From: Variovorax paradoxus
GTDB taxonomy: Bacteria; Pseudomonadota; Gammaproteobacteria; Burkholderiales; Burkholderiaceae_C
Reading direction: 5' to 3'
Length of the DNA: 64,000 nucleotides
NCBI RefSeq assembly: GCF_018614955.1
Contig: NZ_JAGGNV010000048.1
Location: 1 to 64,000 of the forward strand
Below, in pieces: positions 32,350-40,791 of the stretch (position 1 is the stretch's first letter; each line of letters opens with the position of its first letter). The notes under the pieces are model-generated. The model searched no databases. It had not been told where the DNA came from and saw only the letters and a program-made list of their open reading frames with translations. The position numbers and the translations under genes were made by a program.

Positions 32350-33021
32350 ATGTCCACCGAAATCATCCTGATCCGCCACGGCGAAACCGACTGGAACCGC
32401 GAACTCCGCTTTCAAGGCCACATCGACGTTCCCCTCAACGACCTCGGCCACGAGCAGGCGCGCCGGCTCGGGCTGCGGCTCGCAGACGAGCCCGTGCAGC
32501 ACCTGATCAGCAGCGACCTGATGCGCGCGCAGCAGACGGCGGCGCCGGCCGCGCGCCAGCTCGAACTCGAGATCGTCACTTCGGCCGCGCTGCGAGAGCA
32601 GCACTTCGGCATCGTCGAAGGCATGCGCGCCGACGAGATCCAGAGCCTGCATCCGCGCGCCTGGGAAGACTGGCTCCAGTTCCGCGAAGACCATGCGATG
32701 CCCGAAGGCGAGTCGGCGCGCCAGTTCCATGCGCGCATCATCGAGGCGCTGGTCGGCATCGCAACCGCCCATGCGGGGCAGAAGGTGCTGGTGGTCACGC
32801 ATGGCGGCGTGCTCGACATGGTCTGGCGCACCGCGCGCGGCCTGGGCCTGAACGGGCCGCGCCAGAGCGAGATTCCCAATGCGGGCTTCAACCGCATCCG
32901 CTTGGCCGATGCCGCAGCGCCGGAACGCATCGAGATCGTCGACTGGGCGGACACGCGGCACCTGGCCGATCTACCGCCGCAGCCCACCTACGACCAGAGC
33001 CGCCACCTCAGGAAATCATGA
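32350..33021 (+). CDS. Histidine phosphatase family protein (phosphoglycerate mutase-like)
   Basis: This 223-residue enzyme has the catalytic RHGET at residues 9-13, the phosphate-pocket arginine in SSDLMRAQQTA, the acid in REQHFGIVEGM, and the second histidine in VVTHGGVLDMV. It fits cofactor-independent-looking GpmB/alpha-ribazole-phosphatase relatives; which substrate is used cannot be told. Its TGA abuts the stop of the PBP gene on the palindrome TCATGA, with no bases between. Confidence 0.85.
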   Translation: MSTEIILIRHGETDWNRELRFQGHIDVPLNDLGHEQARRLGLRLADEPVQHLISSDLMRAQQTAAPAARQLELEIVTSAALREQHFGIVEGMRADEIQSLHPRAWEDWLQFREDHAMPEGESARQFHARIIEALVGIATAHAGQKVLVVTHGGVLDMVWRTARGLGLNGPRQSEIPNAGFNRIRLADAAAPERIEIVDWADTRHLADLPPQPTYDQSRHLRKS

Positions 33022-36000
33022 GCGGCCGTTCTCTCCGCATCCGTTGCGCTGGAGCACCGGCAGCAACTGCGGCCCCAGCGACTTCAGCAGCTGTACCGGC
33101 AGCGCGCTCGTGAAGCGATAGCGCGCGGCGTGGGGCTCGCGCACGTACGCGAGGATCGTGCCGTAGTAGCGATCGCCGATCATGAAGACGAAGGTGGCCG
33201 ATCGGCCGATCTTGCGCTCGGCGATCACCTGGCCGCCGCGCCCCCTGAGTTCGTAGCGATGGTCGCCGGTGCCGGTCTTGCCGCCGATCTCGATCGGGCG
33301 GCCGTCGGCGCCCACGAACGTACCCTTGAGGCGCCGCGCCGTGCCTTCGCGCACCACCGAGAACAGCGCGCGGCGTGCCGTCGCGGCCACCTCGGGCGGC
33401 AGCACCTGCAGGGCGTGGCCGCGCTGCTCGAGCCGACTCTCGTAGGGCGTATCGCGTGCGAAGTGCAGTGCGCCTACGCGCTGCACCGGCAGCCGCGCGC
33501 CGTCGTTGACCAGGATGCCCATCAGTTCCGCCAGCGCCGCGGGCCGGTCGCCCGAAGCCCCGATCGCGCTGGCGTACGAAGGCGTCAGCGAGGCGAAGGG
33601 GTAGCCCAGGCGCTGCCATGAGCGATGAACCTGCGCAAAGGCGTCGAGCTCGAGCAACTCGCGGATGCGCCGGTCCTGCGCGCTCTTGTGGCGCGTCTTG
33701 AAGAGCCAGGCATAGGCCTCCTGGCGTTCGCGCGGGCTCGCGTCCAGCGCCTGGGCCAGCGTCGCGTCGGGGTGGCGTCGCAGGTAGCCTACCAGCCAGA
33801 GCTCGAGCGGATGCACGCGGGCCACGTAGCCGCGGTCCGCGAGCGACAAACCGGCATAGGTGTTGCGCAGTGCACGCGGCGAGCCGGCACCGCGGCCGAG
33901 CTTGCGCGCGAGCAGCTCGTCGAGCCGCGCATCGCCGGCTTCGGGCTCGATCGTGAACAGCACGCTCGCGAGGCGCGGGGCCGAGGGCCGCACGCCGCGC
34001 AACAGCAGCGCTTCGGCCTCGGCCGCCGACTTGCCCTTGTACTTGCGATGGAAGCGCGCGAGGTAAGCCGAGCCTTCGCGGTCGGCGAAGCGCGCGAGCA
34101 TCTCGCTGCGACGCGGGTCGGCCGGGTCCTGCAGCAGGCGCTGGCCATCGTCGGCACTGCCGAACATCCGGTGGCGCACGATGTCGCGCATCAGGCGGAT
34201 GAACACCAGGTTGACCGAATGCTTGAAGGCCTCCTGCACGGTCATCGAAGCGTCTGTATGCGTGCGATCGAAGTTCTCGAAGCGATGCAGGCCGCCGCCG
34301 GTGAAGAAGGCTTCGCCCTGGCTCGCCGAGTAGCGCCGCTGCATCGCAGCCTCCAGCATGGGTGCAAGGCTGCGGTCCTTGGCGCGCAGGAGATAGTGCC
34401 GTGCCCACGAGCCGAGCACATCGCGATCGCTGGGCGTCAATGCGGACAGCGCGGGCGCGTCGAGCCCGGCCCAGCGCTCGTGGAGCTCGGCCACCAGTTC
34501 GAGATAGCTGATCAGCGTGCGCAGCTTCGCGGTCGAGCCGAGGTCCAGCCGGGCGCCCTGGTTCACATCAAAGGGCTGGTCGATGTTGTCGGCCTGGACG
34601 CGCAGCAGGTTCGCGTGCGCGCCGCGCTCGTACAGCGTGAAGCTGTAGATCAGGGGATTGAGATTCGCGCCCGGATCGAGCAGGTGATCGCCGACGAGCC
34701 CGGCTGCCTTCGTTGCGGCGGGCGTGCGCAGCCGGGTCAGCGCGTTCGTGGCAAGCGCCTGGGCCTCGTTGTCGAGGCTGGTTTCCGCTTCGAGATCGAG
34801 GCGTTCGAGGTCGTAGGCGCGCGGCACATCCAGCAGCGTGGACACGTGGGTGCGCAACGCGTTCACCGCCTTGCGTTGCACGAAGTCCGGACGCGGCGCC
34901 GTCGGCAACTCGGCCTGCCGCTGCAGCTGGACTGCCAGCGCGGCATCGCGCAGCGCGGGCGCGATGAGGCCCGCATCGGCCATCAGCCGCAGATAGCTGT
35001 CGGTCAGCCGCCCCAGGCCCTCGCCCTTGCCGAGCAGGTGCTGCGACGGACGGCGCTGCGCGATCATTAGCGACAGCGCCTGCTTGAAGGCCTCGGCCTG
35101 GCGGCGCAGGGCCCCGTCCGAGGGGGCGGCCTCTTCGCCGGTATCGGCCAGCAGGCGATTGACTTCGCCGAAGTCACGCCCGTACCAGGCCCACAGGCCG
35201 TCGCCCAGGCCGTGGACCTCGCCGAACCCCGGGCGTGCGGCCAGGGGCACGGTATCGAGGTAGTCGACGACGATCTGGCGGCGCCGCGCCAGCGTGTCAT
35301 CGCCGTCCTGGTAGGCACGCAGCGAGGCCGAGGCCATCTGGCGCAGCTTGTCGCCGACCGAGGCCGTGCGGCCCTGGGGCGAATGGCGGTACTTCTCGAT
35401 CTGCGTGGCCAGCGTGCTGCCGCCGGAGGCCGGGCGCGTGACGTCGAGCGCGCGGTGCATCTGCTCGAGTGCGGCTTTCGCGAAGCGCTCCGGATCGATC
35501 GCGGGATTGCGCTGCGCCGGATGGGCATCCAGCAGATGACGGTCCTCGACGAAGAGCAGGGCATTGACCAGGAGCGGCGGCACCTCCTCGAAGCGTTCGT
35601 AAACGCGCTGGGGCGCGCGCGTGCGCAGCAGCGTCTGGGCGCGGCAGTCGCGCACCGTCAGGCCGGCCTGGTTCTTCTCGCGGTAAGGCCCGAAAAGCCC
35701 GCGCTCGTGCAGCTCGATCAGCCGCGGCGACATGCGCGCCTGGCGGGTCAGCACGTAGCCCTGGGCCTGCAGGCGCTCGATGTAGTCAGGCAGCTGGCGG
35801 TAGCCCATGCGCTCGTCGTAGGGGCCGCTATGGGGAAAACGGATGGCGTCGCTGGCGCCGGCATCGACGCTGAAGCGCGCGTCGCGGGCATAGTCGTGCC
35901 ACAGCCCCGATTGCAGCTGCGAGGTCTTGAGCTCGTCCACGGCGAATACGACGAACGCAGCCACCCCGGCGAGCGCCGCGCCGAGCCAGAAGACCGTTCT

Positions 36001-36054
36001 GAACCTTGCCACGCTCTGCCTCGCAATGAGCCCGTACCGTGGGTCCGTCAGCAT
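33016..36054 (-). CDS. Class A penicillin-binding protein-like bifunctional transglycosylase/transpeptidase
   Basis: This 1012-residue protein has one N-terminal membrane helix (about residues 21-40). The GT51 glycosyltransferase part has Glu170 in FVEDRHLL and GGSTLATQ at 211-218. A long transpeptidase part has Ser507-Thr-Ala-Lys510 (SxxK), Ser613-Val-Asn615 (SxN) and Lys926-Thr-Gly (KTG). All key residues are present, but the motifs are divergent (EDRHLL where EDRRF is usual). It is longer than typical PBP1 proteins and keeps large insertions between the SxN and KTG motifs. It builds and crosslinks peptidoglycan in the periplasm. AAAGGAGC precedes the ATG. Confidence 0.82.
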   Translation of the reverse strand: MLTDPRYGLIARQSVARFRTVFWLGAALAGVAAFVVFAVDELKTSQLQSGLWHDYARDARFSVDAGASDAIRFPHSGPYDERMGYRQLPDYIERLQAQGYVLTRQARMSPRLIELHERGLFGPYREKNQAGLTVRDCRAQTLLRTRAPQRVYERFEEVPPLLVNALLFVEDRHLLDAHPAQRNPAIDPERFAKAALEQMHRALDVTRPASGGSTLATQIEKYRHSPQGRTASVGDKLRQMASASLRAYQDGDDTLARRRQIVVDYLDTVPLAARPGFGEVHGLGDGLWAWYGRDFGEVNRLLADTGEEAAPSDGALRRQAEAFKQALSLMIAQRRPSQHLLGKGEGLGRLTDSYLRLMADAGLIAPALRDAALAVQLQRQAELPTAPRPDFVQRKAVNALRTHVSTLLDVPRAYDLERLDLEAETSLDNEAQALATNALTRLRTPAATKAAGLVGDHLLDPGANLNPLIYSFTLYERGAHANLLRVQADNIDQPFDVNQGARLDLGSTAKLRTLISYLELVAELHERWAGLDAPALSALTPSDRDVLGSWARHYLLRAKDRSLAPMLEAAMQRRYSASQGEAFFTGGGLHRFENFDRTHTDASMTVQEAFKHSVNLVFIRLMRDIVRHRMFGSADDGQRLLQDPADPRRSEMLARFADREGSAYLARFHRKYKGKSAAEAEALLLRGVRPSAPRLASVLFTIEPEAGDARLDELLARKLGRGAGSPRALRNTYAGLSLADRGYVARVHPLELWLVGYLRRHPDATLAQALDASPRERQEAYAWLFKTRHKSAQDRRIRELLELDAFAQVHRSWQRLGYPFASLTPSYASAIGASGDRPAALAELMGILVNDGARLPVQRVGALHFARDTPYESRLEQRGHALQVLPPEVAATARRALFSVVREGTARRLKGTFVGADGRPIEIGGKTGTGDHRYELRGRGGQVIAERKIGRSATFVFMIGDRYYGTILAYVREPHAARYRFTSALPVQLLKSLGPQLLPVLQRNGCGENGRS

Positions 36055-36166
36055 GAATGATGCTCCTTTCGGCGCTATTTGGCATAGCTCCCTAGGCCGG
36101 AAACTCGGCTGCCAAGCGCGGCTCCAACGCATGCCGGCGCCTTATTGCCGGCTGGAGGTACAGACC

Positions 36167-36532
36167 ATGATGCAACTCAAGCATTGGCAAGACCCGGTCA
36201 ACGGTGCGCTGGGTGTCTGGTTGGCTCTTTCGCCCTGGATCCTGGGCTACACCGGCGAGGCTGCTGCCATGCCGAACGCAGTGATCGTTGGCGTGGCGCT
36301 CATCGCCGCGGCCTTCGGCGCCATGCTGCTCCCCCAGGCCTGGGAAGAGTGGGTCGAAGCGGCACTGGGGCTCTGGCTGATGGCATCCCCCTGGGTGCTC
36401 GGCTTCAACGCCCATGGCGACGCCATGCTCACGGCGGTCATCACCGGCCTCGTGGTCCTGGTACTGGCGTTGTGGACGCTCCTGACCGACAAGGACTACA
36501 GCCGCTGGTGGCACGACCGGACCGCGCACTGA
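36167..36532 (+). CDS. SPW-motif membrane protein
   Basis: This 121-residue protein has two tandem SPW units, LALSPWILGY and LMASPWVLGF, each followed by two membrane segments, so it has four helices. The function of SPW-repeat proteins is unknown. A clear GGAGG lies 9 bases before the first ATG (two adjacent ATG codons, MMQLKHW). It diverges from the PBP gene, 112 bases away, and converges on the TPR gene. Confidence 0.8.
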   Translation: MMQLKHWQDPVNGALGVWLALSPWILGYTGEAAAMPNAVIVGVALIAAAFGAMLLPQAWEEWVEAALGLWLMASPWVLGFNAHGDAMLTAVITGLVVLVLALWTLLTDKDYSRWWHDRTAH

Positions 36533-36560
36533 CGGGGTGATCCCCGCGTGCGGATAGCGC

Positions 36561-37919
36561 TCAGGCGGGAGCCTTCGCCGCCGGCGCCCGCCTGCCCGCC
36601 GCCCGCAAGCCCAGCGCGGTGTAGACCGCGTCGGCTTGGCGGCGCAGGCGCAGCGATTCCGGCTGCCCGTTGACCTGCTGCTGCAGGATGCCTTGGGCGC
36701 CGGCCAGCGCGGCCTCGGTGCCGCTGCGGATCAGCGCGTCGAGGTAGACCTGCTCGAACAGGTCGCGCTGCGCATGGCTGCCGCCGATCTCCATCAGGCG
36801 CGGCAGCGCCTGCCCCAGCGATTCGATCGTTGCCCCGAAGTCGCCGCGCGCATGGGCAAGAAGTCCGTGCGCTGCGGGCACGCAGACGCGCTGCCAGGCG
36901 GGCCGCGTCGAGGCCGGTGCACGCGGTGCGTAGGCCTCGATGTTGCGCAGCAAGGCCTCGGCCTCGGGCCGTCCGGCGCGAGCCAGGCCGTAGAGGTACT
37001 GCAGATCGAGGAAGGGCAGCACGTGGTCGTCGAGCCGCTGCGCGAGGTAGCCGGCCAGGTCCTGCCAGCGTTCGCCCACATCGATGCGCGCGAGCTCGAA
37101 GCGCGCGAGCAGCGACACCGCGCCGATCTGGTCCTGCGAATAGTCCTTGACCACGCCCCACACCTGCCGGTCGTAGACGGCGAGTGCCTCGTCGTCCCTG
37201 CCCAGGTCGATCAGGAACAGCGCCACGTGCCACCAGTTGTGCGTGACCATGAAGGAGTTGAGCCCGACCCAGGTGTCGCTCACCTCCTGCATGAAGGCCA
37301 GGCCCTCGGCGAGCCGGCCCCCGGTCAACATGACGTGACCGAGCGCATGGTGCGCCCAGGGCTCCTTGCGTTCCATCGCGATCGCGCGCCGCGCGCTGTC
37401 TTCGGCCTCGCGCATCAGGTGGCATTGCTCGTAGCCGAAGGCGGCCATGCCGTGCAGGTAGGGCACGTCGGTGGCCGCGGGCAGCGCCGCCAGTGCGAGC
37501 CGCAGCATGCCGGGGCAGTCGCCGGTGTTGAAGCAGTGGTACTGGCCGAGCTTGAGCGAAGCCAGGTCGCGCGGATGTTCGCGCGCCTGCTCCTGGTGCA
37601 GCGCGATCGCACGGGCGATGTCGCCATCCGCCCACGCCGCGACCGCCGCGATGTAGCGCTGCTCGCGCGAGCTGGCGCGCGCTGCGCCGGCCCGTGCGCG
37701 TTCGAGAAAGCGGCGCGCGTTGGAAGCGGCATCCCGCGATTCGGCAAACAGGTGCAGCGTTGCGCAATAGGCTTGCACGATCGGGCTCTCGTCCTGCACG
37801 GCGGCCAGCACGTCGACCGCGCGAGCCTCGCAGGCGATGAAGCCTTCGACGAAGTCGTTGACCGCGCGCAGGCTGGCGGCGTCTGTCAGGCTGACCGGGT
37901 TGCCGAGGCTGTCTTGCAT
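36561..37919 (-). CDS. TTC38-like tetratricopeptide repeat protein
   Basis: This 452-residue alpha-helical protein resembles the TTC38 family (eukaryotic TPR protein 38 and bacterial relatives). The conserved block is KEPWAHHALGHVMLTGGR, later VTHNWWHVALFLIDLGRDDEA. Weak TPR units cover most of the length. It has no signal peptide. The function is unknown; the family is often thought to bind or scaffold other proteins. The tail is Ala-rich (GRRAPAAKAPA). Confidence 0.72.
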   Translation of the reverse strand: MQDSLGNPVSLTDAASLRAVNDFVEGFIACEARAVDVLAAVQDESPIVQAYCATLHLFAESRDAASNARRFLERARAGAARASSREQRYIAAVAAWADGDIARAIALHQEQAREHPRDLASLKLGQYHCFNTGDCPGMLRLALAALPAATDVPYLHGMAAFGYEQCHLMREAEDSARRAIAMERKEPWAHHALGHVMLTGGRLAEGLAFMQEVSDTWVGLNSFMVTHNWWHVALFLIDLGRDDEALAVYDRQVWGVVKDYSQDQIGAVSLLARFELARIDVGERWQDLAGYLAQRLDDHVLPFLDLQYLYGLARAGRPEAEALLRNIEAYAPRAPASTRPAWQRVCVPAAHGLLAHARGDFGATIESLGQALPRLMEIGGSHAQRDLFEQVYLDALIRSGTEAALAGAQGILQQQVNGQPESLRLRRQADAVYTALGLRAAGRRAPAAKAPA

Positions 37920-37932
37920 GAAGCCTATTGTG

Positions 37933-38331
37933 CTAGACCCCGGCCTGCTGATGGCGGTACTCCTGCGTCAGGCCGCCATAGCCGTAGGCCGCGGCGCGCG
38001 CATCGATCAGGTGCACGTACGACACTTCATGAAGGTTCTCGCGCAGCGCGGCCATGGCGGCGTAGATCTCGCGCAGATAGCGCGCCTTCTCCGCCTTGGT
38101 GTTGGTCTCGTCGGTGATGCTGATGTCCAGGTGGAAGGCCGACTTGCCCAGTTCGGCCAACGATCGGCCGCCGACGAACCAGGCGTCGGCCGCGATGTAC
38201 TGCACCGTGACGGCGATCACCGGCAGCTTCTTGCCGAGCACGGTCTGCGTCAGTTCGGCCACCGTGTTGACGGTCCGGCGGGTGAGCTCGGCATCGGGCT
38301 GGCCCGAAAGGTGAATGACGATGTGAGGCAT
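37933..38331 (-). CDS. Tautomerase-family protein
   Basis: This 132-residue protein starts MPHIVIHLSGQPD, so Pro becomes the N-terminal catalytic base after Met removal, as in 4-oxalocrotonate tautomerase-type enzymes. The rest is longer than the 62-residue subunits and may contain two fused beta-alpha-beta units. The start with Pro2 was preferred to a longer in-frame start at 38415. It diverges from the LysR-type regulator across 107 bases, the classic layout of a regulator and its target. Confidence 0.8.
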   Translation of the reverse strand: MPHIVIHLSGQPDAELTRRTVNTVAELTQTVLGKKLPVIAVTVQYIAADAWFVGGRSLAELGKSAFHLDISITDETNTKAEKARYLREIYAAMAALRENLHEVSYVHLIDARAAAYGYGGLTQEYRHQQAGV

Positions 38332-38438
38332 GGCGTTTTCCTTTTCGGTGGTTGGTGCCCTCATTGTGGAAAGATCGATGACATCGGAAAAGCGGGAAGA
38401 TATGATGCTTGCCATCTGTTTTACGAATGGATTGCGCC

Positions 38439-39305
38439 ATGCAGGCCTTCGATCTCGAGCAACTCCGGACCTTCGTCGCCGTCACCGAAGCGGGCAGCCT
38501 CACGGCGGCGGCGCCGCAGGTCTTCCTGTCGCAATCCGCCGTCAGCGAGCAGATGCGCAAGCTCGAGGAGCGGGCCGGCCAGTCGCTGCTGACGCGCAGC
38601 AAGGCCGGGGTGGCACCCACGGCGGCGGGCATCCGTTTGCTGGCGCATGCGCATCGGCTCCTGGCGCTCTCCGACGAGGCCTTTCGGGATCTGCGCGGCG
38701 AAACGCTGCAAGGCGAACTGCGGCTCGCGGTCACCGACTACTTCAGGCCGGGCGACCTGACCCGGCTGTTGAGCCGTCTCGGCGAGAGCTACCCGCAGGT
38801 GCGTCTGCACGTGAGCGTCCTCAAGAGCGGCGCGATCGAGGCCGGATATGCGAAGGGCGACTTCGATGTGGGCCTGTCGATGCGCATCGCCGGTGAGGCG
38901 GGCGCTGCGGCCAAGCCGGATGCGCCGGTGCTGCGCCGCGAATCGCTGGCTTGGATGGGTGCGGTCGGCCAGCGCATCGCGCGCGGCGACCCGCTGCGGC
39001 TCCTGGTCTTGCCCGACACCTGCTCGCTGCACCAGTTCACGGTGCGACTGCTGCAGAAGCGGCGCGTGCCGTATGCGGTGGCGCACGTGGCTTCGGGCGT
39101 CGCGGGCCTGCAGTCGGCGCTGGCGGCCGGGTTGGGCGTGGCCTGCCTCAACGAATCGGCGCTGTGCGAGGGCGTGGCGCGCCTGCCGCCGCCGCACGGC
39201 CTGCCGGCGCTGCCGCGCGTGGCTTTCCATTTCCTGCCGGCGCGGCGTGGCGAATCCGATTTCGTCGCCCGTGCGCGTGAACTGCTGGCTTCGCACCTCG
39301 TCTGA
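38439..39305 (+). CDS. LysR-family transcriptional regulator
   Basis: This 288-residue LysR regulator has its helix-turn-helix at residues about 3-60 (DLEQLRTFVAVTEAGSLTAAA, then SQSAVSEQMRKLEERAG) and a periplasmic-binding-protein-like effector domain behind it. By gene layout it probably controls the divergent tautomerase and itself. The start is set at MQAFDLEQ; ATG 38427 would add four residues. The effector is unknown. Confidence 0.87.
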   Translation: MQAFDLEQLRTFVAVTEAGSLTAAAPQVFLSQSAVSEQMRKLEERAGQSLLTRSKAGVAPTAAGIRLLAHAHRLLALSDEAFRDLRGETLQGELRLAVTDYFRPGDLTRLLSRLGESYPQVRLHVSVLKSGAIEAGYAKGDFDVGLSMRIAGEAGAAAKPDAPVLRRESLAWMGAVGQRIARGDPLRLLVLPDTCSLHQFTVRLLQKRRVPYAVAHVASGVAGLQSALAAGLGVACLNESALCEGVARLPPPHGLPALPRVAFHFLPARRGESDFVARARELLASHLV

Positions 39306-39329
39306 GATGCGGGCCGGCAGCGCCAATTC

Positions 39330-40736
39330 TCAGGCGCCGGGCGGTTCCGGCCAGGGCCGCTGCGGCTCGCGGATCAGCTCGAAGGCACGCGAGACCTTGA
39401 GCACGCCCAGATCGTCGAAGCGCTGCCCCGCGATCTGCAACCCGATCGGCAAGCCTTCGCCGGTGTAGCCGCAGTTGATCGACGCTGCCGGCTGCTCCGA
39501 CATGTTGAAAGGCACGGTGAAGCCGATGTGCTCGAGCGGCCGCAGCGGGTCGTTGGTGGGCGAGGGAAGTTCGGCGGCTGCCGGCGAGTTCGGCGCGGTG
39601 GGCGAGATCACGTAGTCGAAGCTTGCGCAGGCGGCCACCGTCACGACGCGCGTCGCATGGAACTGGCTGAAGGCGCGGAACACGTGTTCGCCGCTGAAGC
39701 CCGCTGCGCTCTCGGCCCATTCGCGGATGTACGGCAGCACCTTCGCGCGCTGCGCGGGCGGGAGCGCGTTCATGTCCACCAGCGAGCGCATGCGCCAGAG
39801 ATGGTCCATGCCGTCGAGCATGGCCTGCGACATGAAGGGCTGCATCGGCTCGACGATGGCGCCGGCCTGCTCGAAGAGGCGCGCCGCATGCTCGACCGCC
39901 GCGTGGATCTCGGGCTCGCCCGCGAGGCCGCAGCCGGCATCGAGCAAAAGGCCGATGCGCAGGCCGCGCAGGTGATCCGCAGCGACATCGAACTCGGGCC
40001 ATGCGATGTCCTGCGCCGGCAGGCTCATGCTGTCGCGCACGTCGGGCCGGGCCAGGGCCCGCATCATCAGTGCGGCATCGGCAACGCCGCGCGTCATCGG
40101 GCCGGCCGCACGGCCCATGTAGGGCGGATCGATCGGGATCCGGCCCAGGCTGGGCTTGAGGGTGAAGATGCCGCACCAGGCGGCCGGCAGCCGCAGCGAG
40201 CCGCCGATGTCGGTGCCGATGTGCAGCGGGCCATAGCCGGCCGCTGCCGCGGCGCCTGCACCGGCGCTCGATCCGCCCGGGGTCTTGCGCAGGTCCCAGG
40301 GGTTGCGTGCCAGCGTGTGGAAGCTCGAAAGACCGGAGGACAGCATCCCGTAGTCGGGCATGGTGGTCTTGCTCACGACCACCACGCCGGCCTCCTTGAG
40401 GCGGGCGGCCGGCGGCGCGTCGGCCGCGGCGGGCTTGAGCTCGACAGCTGCCGTGCCGGCCGGCATCGGATCGCCGCGCGTCGCGATGTTTTCCTTGATC
40501 GTCGTCGGCACGCCGTCGAGCGGGCCGAGCGGCTCGCCGCGCCGCCAGCGCGCTTCGGAGGCGCGCGCCTGTTCGAGCGCGGCCTCGGGGCGCAGCAGCC
40601 AGGTGGCCTGCAGATGGGGCTCCCAGCGCGCGATGTGGTCGAGGACGGCCCGCGTGACTTCGACCGGCGAGAGGCTGGCGTCGCGGTAGGCGGCGGCGAG
40701 TTCCTGTGCGGACAGGTCGTGGAGGTGACGGCTCAC
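39330..40736 (-). CDS. Amidase-signature family enzyme
   Basis: This 468-residue amidase-signature enzyme has the Ser-cisSer-Lys triad: Lys81 in TIKENIA, Ser156 in PGGSSAGAG and Ser180 in GTDIGGSLR. Such enzymes hydrolyse amides, carbamates or peptide amides. It is the last gene of the leftward ABC-transporter operon, following the solute-binding protein gene across 55 bases. This suggests it processes what the transporter brings in. No signal peptide is seen, so it acts in the cytoplasm. Confidence 0.87.
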   Translation of the reverse strand: MSRHLHDLSAQELAAAYRDASLSPVEVTRAVLDHIARWEPHLQATWLLRPEAALEQARASEARWRRGEPLGPLDGVPTTIKENIATRGDPMPAGTAAVELKPAAADAPPAARLKEAGVVVVSKTTMPDYGMLSSGLSSFHTLARNPWDLRKTPGGSSAGAGAAAAAGYGPLHIGTDIGGSLRLPAAWCGIFTLKPSLGRIPIDPPYMGRAAGPMTRGVADAALMMRALARPDVRDSMSLPAQDIAWPEFDVAADHLRGLRIGLLLDAGCGLAGEPEIHAAVEHAARLFEQAGAIVEPMQPFMSQAMLDGMDHLWRMRSLVDMNALPPAQRAKVLPYIREWAESAAGFSGEHVFRAFSQFHATRVVTVAACASFDYVISPTAPNSPAAAELPSPTNDPLRPLEHIGFTVPFNMSEQPAASINCGYTGEGLPIGLQIAGQRFDDLGVLKVSRAFELIREPQRPWPEPPGA

Positions 40737-40740
40737 TCGG

Positions 40741-40790
40741 CAGCCTCCGCGCTGCGCGCTGCGGCGTTCGCCTTGGGGGCGGCCCGGCGG
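40741..40790 (+). repeat. Possible truncated copy D of the two-hairpin repeat
   Basis: The sequence ends in CGCCTTGGGGGCGGCCCGGCGG, which matches the second hairpin of copies A and E. The first hairpin and the CCCCCACG end are missing. It sits between the solute-binding protein stop and the amidase start, close to the amidase ribosome-binding region. Confidence 0.35.
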
Positions 40791-40791
40791 C

